From positions 6,363,748 through 6,427,747 of the forward strand of contig JASFXZ010000035.1 of assembly GCA_032209605.1 (NCBI GenBank): a DNA stretch of 64,000 nucleotides. The letters are read 5' to 3'. Within the stretch, counting starts at the first letter, position 1, and every line of letters begins with the position of its first letter. A program made the translations under genes and the position numbers. Source of the DNA: Mactromeris polynyma (taxonomy: Eukaryota > Mollusca > Bivalvia > Venerida > Mactridae). Positions 35,881 through 46,199 of this stretch are shown here, piece after piece. The notes beneath the pieces were generated by a model. It saw only the letters and a program-made list of their open reading frames with translations. It was not told the origin of the DNA and searched no databases.

Positions 35881-37331
35881 GCAGAGTTGTTTGTCATTAT
35901 CATCTATAATGTGGCAATCACAATGAAACCTGACACAATCCACCTAATGCATAGTAAATAATCAGGAGTATGACAAATCTCTGATACACCTTAAATATCT
36001 TGGTGATCTAATCCTACATCAACTTTTGCTTTAACATTTATACTCCTGAAATAATTCCTCTCATTTACAAGATTTTAACTATTTATGCAACAACAAGACA
36101 ACCAAGAATTACCCTTAAACAATCCAAAACCAGCTGACATATTAACACCAGAATGCCTTTAAATCACTTTCTATTAATAAGGTACTTTAAAGTCTGATAG
36201 TACCATATGTATTACTTTTCTTTGTAAAAGGTGAGATCTCAAATCAACATTACCAATCTTTACAAAGCATTGTGTATATATAATTAATTACTAATTTTCT
36301 AGAAGTCATATACTTCATGACAATTTATCCAATAAAAAAATATGAGGAAAATTACAGGATCTTAAAATGCACTGGTATTTAAAGAAATAAAGTAAAATTA
36401 GCCATTAACATTTCCCAGACTATTACAATACATCAAATAATTTGGTCTTCAACAAGTGTTATAACTGAGAATGTCAAGTATTAAAACACCTATTAAATAT
36501 CTTTGTAAAAAGATCTCAAAGTAAAAATGTTTCATAAATTATATAAGCAATTATGTATTTTTAATCATTATAAGTTTGTTGATTGAATTGTACATGTAAA
36601 GTCAATGAATATCACTGTGCATTTTTACCAAGATGTAACTATGTACTGCTTTAGACATTAGAGATTTATTCATCAAACAGTGGTTGCTTTAATTATGTAA
36701 GAGTTGAGTTGTTCATCTAAGTATACCCTTATGTTCTTGTATTGATAAGTGACAAATGGCTCATAAGCCACTGATCTAAGAAAACATAAATCAGAAATAT
36801 GTTGACAACCTGCTCATAAATGTATTAAACCTGAGATTGTATTCAGTATGCCAGTATTCCATTTTCTCAGAATTGTATCATGATTGTATGAAGGGATTTT
36901 GCCATGTGATAACCAATGTCTGATTTTGCATTAATTAGTTCTGTTCTGTTCTGTTAAAGCTTATACTTTCTAACTAATGGACAAGTGCTTGCTCTATTAG
37001 AACAATTAGTATGCAAAAGAATTATACTTTGTGATTTACCCTGTTGACTATCTAACCAACCCAAGAAAGATTCATTATTCATTTGTAACATTTTTATAAT
37101 GGATTGAATTCCTTCACTAATGGAGTGCTTATATTTATTTACATTTTCTGAATGTATTCTTAAACAATAATGCCAAACAAGAAAAGTAACCCTATGCCTT
37201 ACAATGTTTTAAAATTGGACACTCAATAATAGGCTACTGCCTTTTACAGTTACATGATATGTGAATATAAGCATTTCAACCTTTATACAGACATGAACAG
37301 CATTTAATGAGATTCACTTACGGGGAACATA
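35881..37331. other. AT-rich DNA, nothing recognised
   Basis: Single-copy-like by eye. No long open frame and no repeat edges were seen. Confidence 0.5.
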
Positions 37332-39105
37332 TGGTTTTCTAAACTGGACGCCAATGCGGCATATTAGCAGGTGGGCATTAAACCAGAGGATAGGAAAAAG
37401 ACAGCATTCATCACCAGGTATGGTCTATTTGAACATGTACTGATGGGGTTTGGTCTAACAAATGCACCAGCCACTTACTCGCGTGGTCAACCTGGTTCTC
37501 CGAGGACTGACCTGGAAGACCGTCTTGGCATTTCTGGATGATATCCTGGTGATGGGCAAGACCTTTAGAGAACACCTGGAAAACTTAGAAGAGGCATTTA
37601 AGGGCTTCAGGGAACATGGATTGAAGCTGAAACCCCAGAAATGCTGATTTTTCCAGACTGAGGTGGAATTCTTGGAAAGAATGGTCAATGGGGAATAGTT
37701 GTCCGTGACTGAGAAAAATATACAATCAGTTACCAACTGGGCAGTCCCGAACTGTCCTATGTTTTGTAAATGATCACAGGGCCTTCATTAAAGATTTCGC
37801 TAAACTAGCGCAACCTCTGTATGCCATCACAGGGAAACAGAAGTTTATATGGGAGGAGGAACAACAAACAGCATTTGAAAAGTTGCGGAGGTCCGTGGTG
37901 GAACCTCAGGTGTTAGCAATCCCAAATCCCTCAGACCCTTTCATACTGGATGTTGATGCCTCTAACTGGGCCATTGGAGGCATCCTTAGTCAAGTCCACA
38001 ATGGCAGGGAGAGAGTGGTCGCTTATGGCAGCTTTGCCCTCACTCCGGAACAAAAAAGATATTGACTACTTGTAAAGAGCTGCTGAGCATTTAAAGGTTT
38101 ACAAGGCAATTCAGGTATTACTTATTGGGGAAAGTGTTTACGGTGTAAGGACCGATCACTAAAGTCTGACCTGGTTGTTGAGGTTCAGGGACCGCCAAGG
38201 ACAGCTTGGCCTGTGGATGGAAGAACTAGCACAATACCACATGGTTGTTAAGAACCGACTAGGATACAAGCATGGGAGCACTGACGCCTTATCAAGACTA
38301 CTGGACAGATTAACCCATTGTTCCTCGTACTTGACAGGGATACAGCCAAAGGGTTTCCCATGTGGAGGATGCAATTATTGCTGTCGGGCTCATGCACAGT
38401 GGAGAAGTTTCATTGAGGAGGCAGACAATGCAGTGAACTATGCTAATAGTGGAAGTTTGCAGTTAATGACAGTGCCAAGCGATAACACAACAGTGGGAGC
38501 AGTTTGTTCCCAAGAGTCCAGTAAAGGCTACAACCAAGGGGATATAATGGCTGCACAAGATTCACTTACTATACAGCTTGAGCAAAACGTCCAAAACAAG
38601 GAAGGGTTTTGTCACACCCATAGACAAGAGGTGTCGATGGATATATCCATAAACAAATTGTTGGTGATGGTCAATGGCAGTGTGAGACTACCGGAAGTAA
38701 CATCCCCCAGAAACCCATGTAGCTGGGGTTTTACAGCCCAAGAGCTCAACCAGTCCCAAGCGAAGGATTATTATTATTATGTTGTTTTATGGCGCATCGA
38801 CAGCTTTGGTCATTTAGCGCGCAAGAAATGTTAAAAATATGTGAAACTTAAAAAGGTTATGTGATATTCTTGTAAATATGTTAAACTTGTGCAAATATAG
38901 CGTGTAAAAAGGATCATTATGTAAGAATATATTTCCCAAGCGAAGGATGTCAACTTGCAAGTTTTTCACCCATTTCTGCACAACCAATGCGAACCGGAGG
39001 AAGGGGCCCTGTTCTTGTCAAGTCCAGAGGCAAAATACTACTGGATAAACAAAGAGATGTTCAAACTAAAGGATGGGGTAATCTTCAAGAGAAAACTGTC
39101 ACCGC
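37332..39105 (+). pseudogene. Ty3/Gypsy retrotransposon pol relic (RT, RNase H, start of integrase)
   Basis: In order: reverse transcriptase pieces (KLDANAAY, then [20 protein letters not shown] at about 37390-37440); the catalytic FLDDILV box with Asp-Asp at 37537-37542; and the RT-RNase H connection (RAFIKDFAKLAQPLY, about 37780). RNase H follows with its first Asp in FILDVDASNWAIG (about 37940), a KEL remnant and RTDH-SLTWLLRF (about 38150-38180). Next comes the linker conserved in this clade (LAQYHMVV, STDALSRL, CGGCNYC) and an integrase-proximal stretch (SPEAKYYWINKEMFKLKDGV) ending at about 39105. The gene is broken by several in-frame stops (37350s, 37645-37647, about 37696, 38063) and frameshifts near 37480, 37740 and 38060-38160, plus a nested insertion at 38769-38934. 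No gag, protease, LTRs or integrase catalytic core are visible. It is a dead fragment of a 5-kb-class element. Confidence 0.88.
38769..38934 (-). mobile_element. 166-bp retroposon nested in the Gypsy relic
   Basis: A perfect 14-bp target duplication, CCCAAGCGAAGGAT, flanks the insert (38755-38768 and 38935-38948). Reading the minus strand, it ends GCGCCATAAAACAACATAAT followed by an (ATA)n tail. The preceding AAATGACCAAAGCTGTCGAT has the look of 3' ends of invertebrate LINE/SINE retroposons. Removing the insert rejoins the Gypsy reading frame region, so it arrived after the Gypsy. Confidence 0.88.
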
Positions 39106-39261
39106 AAACATACTTACTACATCTCTGCCCAATTTATATAAAATGTCAGATTAGGTTTCCGATAAATAGTCTTCTAAATAGTTGTTATCACTGTGTTTTA
39201 TATTTCCCGATTTCTTAATACCATTATACAAAATTATTATAAATCATATAATCCAAAAATT
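39106..39261. repeat. dispersed repeat shared with 28040-28225
   Basis: TACTACATCTCTGCCCAATT, GTTTCCGATAAATAGTC, CACTGTGTTTTATATTTCCC and AAATCATATAATCC follow the same order as the first locus. The Gypsy sequence stops at its left edge, suggesting insertion or recombination there. Confidence 0.55.
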
Positions 39262-39930
39262 ATAGTTTCCAATATATACATATGGGGAACATGACAGAAT
39301 TTAATAATGTATGAGTCTTGTAAGAGGACAACTAGACAATGCTTCACACCAAGCTCTAGACCTTGTGGTTTGGGACAAGAAGATTTTCAAAGTTTACTTT
39401 TAAAATCTATTTTTAGCTCCTGTGACCTACTTATGCAACAGACCAGAACCATTCATATAACTTTGAAGGAGGACCACCTAAGGATCATTCCTGTGAAGTT
39501 TGGTCAAAATCCATAGAGTGGTTTAGGAGGAGATGATGTTTATAGTTTCCACTATATACATATAGGGAACAATCCCCGCCCCCTGGCAGCCATGTTTTTT
39601 GACGGAACTTAATAATTTATGCAATCTTGTAAGAGGACCACTAGACAATGCTACACACCAAATATCAAAGCTCTAGACCTTAGGGTTTTGGACAAGAACA
39701 ATTTCAAATTTTACACTTTTTTTGCTCCTGTGACCTAATTATGCAGCGGACCGAAATGACTTATGCAACTTTGAAAGAGGCCTAACCAAGGATCATTCCT
39801 GTAAAATTTGGACAAAATCCATTTAGTGGTACATGTATAGGTAGAGTTGTTGTTTCAAGAAAATGTTGATGCACGACGCACGATTCACAATGCATGACAA
39901 CGGACATCCAAGGATCCAAAAAGCTCACCA
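39262..39930. repeat. bivalve-type dispersed repeat, two internal units
   Basis: Same family as 21385-21790. Two internal units are offset by about 312 bp (CTTGTAAGAGGACAACTAGA at about 39315 and CTTGTAAGAGGACCACTAGA at about 39627). The right end reads GGATCCAAAAAGCTCACC, similar to the ends of many bivalve repeats. Non-coding. Confidence 0.78.
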
Positions 39931-42675
39931 TAAATAGTACAATTTGATAAGTGCATACAACAAGCAAGTATAACATAGACTAATTAAGACACAAAAAATC
40001 TGATAAACACAAAATTTTAAGCAAATTGTCATACAATTTTGAATATAAGATGATGTCCCAGTTTCCCGAAATAATACATTATGTGATAATTTGTGTGCAA
40101 ACAAATCACTACATCTATAACAAGCAAGCAAACCCTCAATCCAACTTTCAGCAGCCCATGCCTACAGTCCTTACAGCACTTTGATTATATATCAGCATTT
40201 CAGGACCACTGCCCTTATCTTTAAAATGAGTTCATATGCAGATATCATAATACCTGTAGTAATGAACCATGCATGAATAAAAAAAGAAGATCTCTGTTAC
40301 AATGACCCAAAACAAGTTTTAATATCAAACTTCAATACCTTTTCTAATCATGTGCATACAACATACATCAACCAAGCTCCCCACAGTGGTTATCTCTCTT
40401 ATCAGTTAAATAACAACCAGTGTCATGACCAGGACATTCTTCCTGATACGTAAAGACTCTTCTATTTATGGACTCATATCAAACAACACACTGAATGACC
40501 ATTCCCTGCCTTCCAATTAATCTGTGTTAAGGGACCACTTTGTAGTACAAAGATTAATATTATCATAATCCAAAATGATTCTTTCTTATCAAGTAAAATT
40601 CATTCATATGTGCATGCAACATATAGACAGATCTGTAGTAAGACAAGACATTTAACAGTCTGTACCGAATATACTTGCTGTCGCACAGTTATGTATGTCA
40701 TTACGATCATCACAATCTCATTTTGGAAACATTTTTCTCAATACTTTATACATCCACACCAGCTATGACAACAAAAGTCAAGCAATACCACCAGGGCCTT
40801 CAGAGAGGGATGAATGACCCAACAGGATGGATAATAGGACTATGAACCAGAATGTTTTACGGACAACGAGTAAGACAACTACTGCATCATGGTCACTTGT
40901 CGGTGGGAAGACATGTAAGAGTATTAAGTATTGTGAGTATATACATAATAAACTGTAACTAAACTGTACCAGGTATAAATAAACTGGCAATATAACAGCA
41001 TTATCTTCGGTTTATACATTATTTCAAATTATTAATCACCTATATCACCTATCAGGGGTGTAGCTGGGCCATTTTTCAGACTTTCTATGGAGGGGTCCAC
41101 TTTTGGTCATAATTGTTTTTTCAATTTTTAACTTTAATATCGCTGGCAATGCCCCTGCTTATCTCAACTAATATTCTTTTGTAGCTAATATCATGTAGAG
41201 CACGGGACAGTATTTCAAACAAGCCATAAAAACTAGCTCAGGTGAGTCAAAATAATTTAAGTATCTAACTCTGCTAACTGAAAAATATGGAAAATTCTAA
41301 CCATATTCACACAATTGACATAATCTGAATGACATGTTGACTTGTAACCTTTACTGCAACAGACTTTGGTCAATGCACTCTGTCAGACAGTCCGCCTACA
41401 GAAATGGTCTTTACTCAATATACGGAATCACAAAACTACATGCATAAGCCTATACTTGCTGATTAGGAAACCAATCTCAATATAAATATTTCATTATATA
41501 GCATATCTTATATAATTCCATTGAAAAATAACTCTTCTATTCATGTATGTTTCTACAGTTTGATGGAAGAAAGCAAGACAGAAAAATACCTATTCTCACC
41601 AAATATAATTCTCTCACAAAATTTCTGACATTTCTAAAATTCATCCAATCAGACTGAGGCTGTTTTGTCAAAGCATAGTGCAAATGTCTATTACTTGAAA
41701 CACTTTCATTTTAATGCACTGGTATATACACAAACGTTGAAATGAATTAAAGCACCTTGATATTGCTTTCTGTAAGTTACACTGTCTTCCATGCATTACC
41801 TACCACAGAAACCAGTCAATGCAACAACAAAACCACATCTATAAACTGACCAATTAATGGGACTAAATCACCTTCCCCGGACCATTCAACATGTTACTCA
41901 ACCAACATCTCTCTTACACCACAAACACCAACCAAGGATACTAAAACTATCACTGAAAGTGAGTAATACCCCAGCAGACTGGAAGTGAGTAATACCCCAG
42001 CAGTACCACTTTGTCAGAAAAAAGAGCTGTATATCAAGCTTATATACAGTCCTTGATGATTATGTGACACACTACAACTCATCATGGAGATTGTCCATGT
42101 GAAGTTTCATGAAAATCCTCCAAAAGCTGTAGATGTAGTTCGCTCCACAAGTTTTTGTTAACAGACCAACCGACCAACCAACAGAGTGACTCCTGTATAC
42201 AAACTTTGTTTGCCAGGGGTATAATGAATGAAATGATGATAAATGAAAACTTCAAATGATGATAAAATAAATAAATGAATAAACAATATTGTAGTAGAGA
42301 ATACAACTTACATTTTTATTGCTATTATACTCCAGTCAATCACTCTTTCCACTTCTAGATGATGATGATGATTTTGATGTTTTTTGTTAACTAATGATAT
42401 TAACAGGTACAAACAATTATGCAGACAAATTTTAGAAAAATGAAGTGAATAGAGTCACTTATCTGTGTGATTCTGTTCTATTCTGTAATGTCTTTTCCAT
42501 GTTCTGATGACTTCTACCATAATTACAGCTCCAATGGTGCAAGATTACTTCCATGGTACTGGATTCAATCACTGTCATCTATAAGGCAAGAAATTAACAT
42601 CAATTTAACAGATTCTAGAATAAAAACAAACATACAAGTAGATGATATAAAAAGTCAACTATAGTTATATTATTA
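39931..42675. other. AT-rich DNA with minor repeats
   Basis: Near 41055-41165, GGGGTGTAGCTGGGCC and a pyrimidine-rich interior resemble the MITE at 43546-43791 but lack clear ends. AAGTGAGTAATACCCCAGCA is duplicated at a 26-bp offset (41957 and 41983). At 42088-42190 an eroded CATGTGAAGTTTCATGAAAA repeat is present. (GAT)n occurs near 42358. A weak minus-strand exon reading VERVIDWSIIAIK at about 42311-42355 ends in AAT|GTAAGT but has a poor acceptor. Confidence 0.45.
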
Positions 42676-42735
42676 GTTACACAGGTTGTTGACAGGTTAT
42701 AATCCCCCATAAACCCTGTCAACAACCTGTATAAC
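42676..42735. other. near-perfect 21-bp-stem hairpin
   Basis: 42676-42696 pairs with 42715-42735. The inner 16 bp (ACAGGTTGTTGACAGG) are perfect, then one mismatch, then four more pairs. TTAT/ATAA at 42697-42700 and 42709-42712 can extend the stem towards a small CCCCC loop. It could be a MITE remnant or a transcribed hairpin. No second copy was noticed. Confidence 0.8.
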
Positions 42736-43545
42736 GAATTTATAATACTGCAAATCCATGTTTTCATACAAATTTAGTTAAACAAGCAATGTTGCGATGC
42801 CTAGCTCTCTAGATCTAATATTTAGATACTGTATGTGTATTTTTGCTGTTTTTGATTCAAAAAATTGTTTAGAGTGTTTTAGTTATGTATAATATAAGTA
42901 ATTAAAACGTTTTCCTTTTAAAAGCTGGAATTACTTGCTGCAGATCAAATTTCTTTTATTTCACTCGCACATATATTGCCTGTATTGTATACCCCATAAG
43001 GTACCTCAATACACATGGTTAAGCGTGCGCTTGATTCTGAAATTCACATTTCAAGCGTCTGATCACATGGACTTTATCAAGCTGAATTTAGCTCAAACCT
43101 TAAACAATCTATCGTTTTGAATATAAATACAAGAACGCATTTAATCTTTGCAATATTTATTGACTCCTGTATGAAGATCAATTGTCAATTTCTAGTTACT
43201 TGCGGACATCAAGCAATAAAAGTTTTCAAGCCAAGCCAAGCCATCAACAAAAATGGCCATGAGGTGCATGAAGGGGAAATTAGTTTGCACGTCATATACC
43301 CTGTCAGCGTTGTGTATATAGAATACTATATGTGAGCCTTTAATTATTGAAAATACTGGATTTTTATTTGCAGTATTATAATGTATTGAATACGTCATTA
43401 TATTGAATTTGACCAATGAAGCAATGTGCATATTTGATCCCACTGCCTGGATTTGTTTTGTTAAACAAATATTCTATTGTAATGAGAGTTAACTGTATAT
43501 TATCAACGCCAGTGTAGTAGGGCTGCAATGATGCAGACCTGTTGT
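42736..43545. other. AT-rich DNA, nothing recognised
   Basis: Contains a 72-codon plus open frame (43117-43335) and an overlapping minus frame, neither with recognisable motifs or splice context. No transposon was seen. Confidence 0.4.
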
Positions 43546-43791
43546 CAGGCGCGTAGCTGAGCCCAAATTGACTTTACGCACTCTGCTAGGGGGGTCCGGG
43601 GGCATGTTCTATGGTCTATGGTGTCTTTTCAAGTATATTTTACAACATAGAATGTGGTACTATTTGACCCCCCTTAACTCCCAGTGTACATTTTTATTGC
43701 GTTTTTCGCAATTATTTCATTTTTATTTTTTTGACCTGTCTAAAATTATTTTACGCACGTGCGTACATGCGTAAGCCAAGCTACGCGCCTG
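43546..43791. mobile_element. 246-bp MITE with CAGGCGCGTAGCT ends
   Basis: Perfect 13-bp inverted ends: CAGGCGCGTAGCT at the left and AGCTACGCGCCTG at the right. A GTTGT direct repeat lies immediately outside (43541-43545 and 43792-43796). The inner right flank has CGCACGTGCGTACATGCG. This end type resembles CAGG-starting MITEs of marine invertebrates, but the superfamily is uncertain because hAT elements should give 8 bp and only 5 are seen. Confidence 0.8.
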
Positions 43792-44025
43792 GTTGTCTCT
43801 CAGTTTCGTTCAGTTTCTTTCGGTTCGGTTACATAAATATATGAAATACATAAAACTCTCAATAACTGGTAATTTACTGTAAAGAAGGAACGTGAAATAC
43901 CCACATTATAGATCATAAGTTCTTAAATAAATAACGCCAATCAAAAAAAATTGAATGTTCATTTTTCTTTCTGCTAGATTAAATTGTGCTGTTCAATCCC
44001 ACTGAGGGGCCTGCTAGTTTTTCCC

Positions 44026-44520
44026 CTGAGTTTTACCATAACAGTGAAGTAAATCAAGGGGTAAAAGTGCACCCAATGTGGGACTTGGATTCATAACCCC
44101 TAACACTAGTATGGCCCTCTACCCACTGAGCTAAAGGGGCAGCCGTCTAAGCCCACACCACTACACTCAACCTCCCCCTTCCGGCATTTGAGGCTCAACC
44201 ACCGTGAGCCGTCAAACACCACTGCCACCATTGAAGTCAAGCAAGGGGAAAAGTGTGCCCAATGTGGGGCTCGAACCCACGACCCCCTTACACTAGTAAG
44301 GTGCTCTACCGACTGAGCTAACCGGGCGGCTGTCTAAGCCCACACCACTACACTCCTCCACCTTCCGGCAGTTGAGGCTCAACCACCTTGGGCCGTCAAA
44401 CACCACTGCCACCATAGAAGTAAATCAAGGGGGAAAAGTGTGCCTAATGTGGGGCTAGAACCCACGACCCCGTAACACAAGTACGGTGCTCTACCCCACA
44501 CCACTACAACAGCTCCAAAT
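44026..44520. repeat. 186-bp tandem repeat carrying tRNA-Thr-like sequence
   Basis: Landmark CCCAATGTGGG recurs at 44072, 44258 and 44443 (CCTAATGTGGG in the last), so the period is 185-186 bp over about 2.7 copies. Each unit has a minus-strand tRNA-like module followed by a tRNA-unrelated part (CCACACCACTACACTC, CCTTCCGGCA, GCCGTCAAACACCACTGCCA). This looks like a tRNA-derived SINE family that became tandem. Confidence 0.9.
44257..44327 (-). tRNA. tRNA-Thr(AGT)-like sequence, probably pseudo
   Basis: On the minus strand: acceptor GCCCGGT pairs with ATTGGGC (two G-U pairs); the D arm is GCTC-AGTCGGTA-GAGC; the T arm is GTGGG-TTCGAGC-CCCAC; A and B boxes are consensus. The anticodon loop reads CTAGTG(T) with AGT at the anticodon position, but the anticodon stem fits only with a six-base loop and the whole is 71 nt, one short. 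The flanking copies at about 44071-44140 and 44443-44500 are worse or truncated. The tandem context and the missing base favour a SINE head over a working tRNA gene. Confidence 0.4.
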
Positions 44521-44879
44521 ACAAATAAAATGATATTCATATTCTATGTCTAAATTGTTACAACATAAGGCAATATCTTTGCTGACGAATTCGCACAAGA
44601 ATATAATTATGTTTATACCTATTCAACATATGCAGACCACCAAATTTCTTGACTCGGTCACAGAAAATGGACACTGTCCTATCTGGGACCATTAACATCC
44701 AGGATATAACACAGCGAATGAGCACATAAAACACATATATCCTACATAAAACATAATTCCATCCAAAGTATGTACAATTTCGTCCATTTAATCCAGTCGT
44801 AAACATCGTAAAACACATGCTAAATTTCCATCCGCCATGAAATGGCGCACATATTTCCACAACACATAACAGTCAGCAA

Positions 44880-45163
44880 CAAAAATCCGTGATTTAAAGG
44901 TCACATATTATGATGACCCTAGAATCGGACGTTACGAAAAGTGTTCGAGTTTTTCCGCTAGTATTCGACAAAGATAATTATTATACATACTGTCTACACA
45001 CCGAGCTTCTCGTGCATTTCCGTTTCACGGTATGAAAACACGCCCAAGGGATTAATTCTTTAAACTGACCGCCTGAAAAGGTCTCCGTTATACTGTGTGT
45101 ACAATTACGCGATACATATAATCTTTGGCACGTTGTGTTGTACCATCATTAAATCTTTCAACC
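44880..45163 (+). promoter_or_regulatory. CpG-richer putative promoter region
   Basis: CG dinucleotides become visibly denser than in surrounding DNA (for example CGGACGTTACGAAA, CCGAGCTTCTCGTGC, ACGCGATAC). In a genome where most DNA looks CpG-depleted this suggests an unmethylated promoter. It sits directly upstream of the ATG at 45164. On the minus strand, ATGGCGGATGG near 44838 could be the start of a divergent transcript, but its frames close quickly. No TATA box is convincing. Confidence 0.35.
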
Positions 45164-45295
45164 ATGATACCTGCCCTCGATGTTTACGAGAATATTAGGG
45201 GTGGTTTCAGCCGTGTACTACACGGCTTCTACACATACTACGCCCATATTTTAAAATATCCAACACCCATCACTGTTATCTTTTTGCTATATATA
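45164..45295 (+). CDS. candidate first coding exon, membrane protein N-terminus
   Basis: ATG in good context (CAACCATGA) opens 44 codons, MIPALDVYENIRGGFSRVLH then GFYTYYAHILKYPTPITVIF and LLYI. It ends exactly in phase 0 at a consensus donor ATA|GTAAGT (45296-45301). The pattern is a short amphipathic lead, a YP-x-P turn and the start of a hydrophobic helix. It resembles the N-termini of sterol-sensing-domain/RND-type membrane proteins (Patched-like or SCAP-like), in which F-Y, then Y-P-x-P-I, precede the first membrane helix. That resemblance rests on about 25 residues and is tentative. No second exon could be matched within the window, so the rest of the gene may lie beyond a long intron. 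Confidence 0.42.
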
Positions 45296-45299
45296 GTAA

Positions 45300-46032
45300 G
45301 TTTCCCTTTCAACTCGACCACCTCCGATAAACAAGACATGAAACAACATAAATTTCAAATTACTGTCTAATTTGTGATTTATGGGTAGCACTTGGGCAAC
45401 CGACTACATTGTGAGTGACCGAGTAACGTTGTCAAAATTTCATATTCTTATTATGCGGTAAAAAACGATACATATGCCACTTTCAATATACATTTCTCGC
45501 CTGCTTTTTAAAATGTAGAATTGCAATATCGTCACACTGGAACCAAGTTATGAACTGTGTGTCCGTCTGTCTGCCCGTGTCACACGAAAACTCCGTCTGG
45601 ATCAGTTAAAATTCACTTGCTATATATACATGTTTTGGTCAGAAAAATGTCGGAAATTGCATCTAGTTCAATTAACTATTACGAAGCTATTGCTGTCATT
45701 TAATCAGGCTGATAACGTGGTCCAAGTGAAGTCGAACAACGCTACTGCTAATCAAACTGAAGATATTACAATCGGATCATTTCGGCTATTATTATTATAC
45801 ATATACTTCGGAAGAAACGTGGCGGGAAAGTAGTTCCGATATGGCTGCCAAAATGAATGTATGTAGTCTCTGTGGAAAGCATGGCAGAGCTAATTTAAAT
45901 ATTAGAGTACAAGGCACACGCAACATCAAAGATAATGCCCAAACCTTCTATGATGAGGATCTTTATTAGTAAACGGAATCCCGCTACGTCATTGTAAGAC
46001 TCAATGCGGAAGCAAGCAATAAATGTCGTCTA
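45300..46032. other. first-intron candidate, CpG-moderate DNA
   Basis: Follows the donor at 45296. No transposon was recognised. An open frame at 45630-45833 (67 codons) has no splice support. CpG density falls gradually to the right. Confidence 0.35.
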
Positions 46033-46039
46033 GTTGAAC

Positions 46040-46192
46040 CAGGGCCGTAAATTACATGGAGGCATGTAGGCAGTTGCCTCCTATTGCGGGCTGAAAAAAA
46101 AATCTTTTGTCTAAAAAGGGTCCAAAAATTTGTTTGGCTCGCTCCGCTCGGCGGGGTGCCTCCCCTTCCAGGGGAGGCAATTTACGGCCCTG
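46040..46192. mobile_element. 153-bp MITE with GTTGAAC target duplication
   Basis: Inverted ends CAGGGCCGTAAATTAC at the left and GCAATTTACGGCCCTG at the right. The 7-bp GTTGAAC is directly repeated outside (46033-46039 and 46193-46199). The interior has two smaller stems (GGAGGCA/TGCCTCC and CCCCTTCCAGGGG). The end sequence and near-8-bp duplication suggest a hAT-type non-autonomous element. Short open frames across it are not genes. Confidence 0.85.
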
Positions 46193-46199
46193 GTTGAAC

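Noticed and set aside
44558..44860. 100-codon minus frame next to the CpG-rich region, and ATGGCGGATGG
   Set aside because: The long frame lacks an ATG at its start and the ATGGCGGATGG frame closes after 16 codons; not enough for a gene call.
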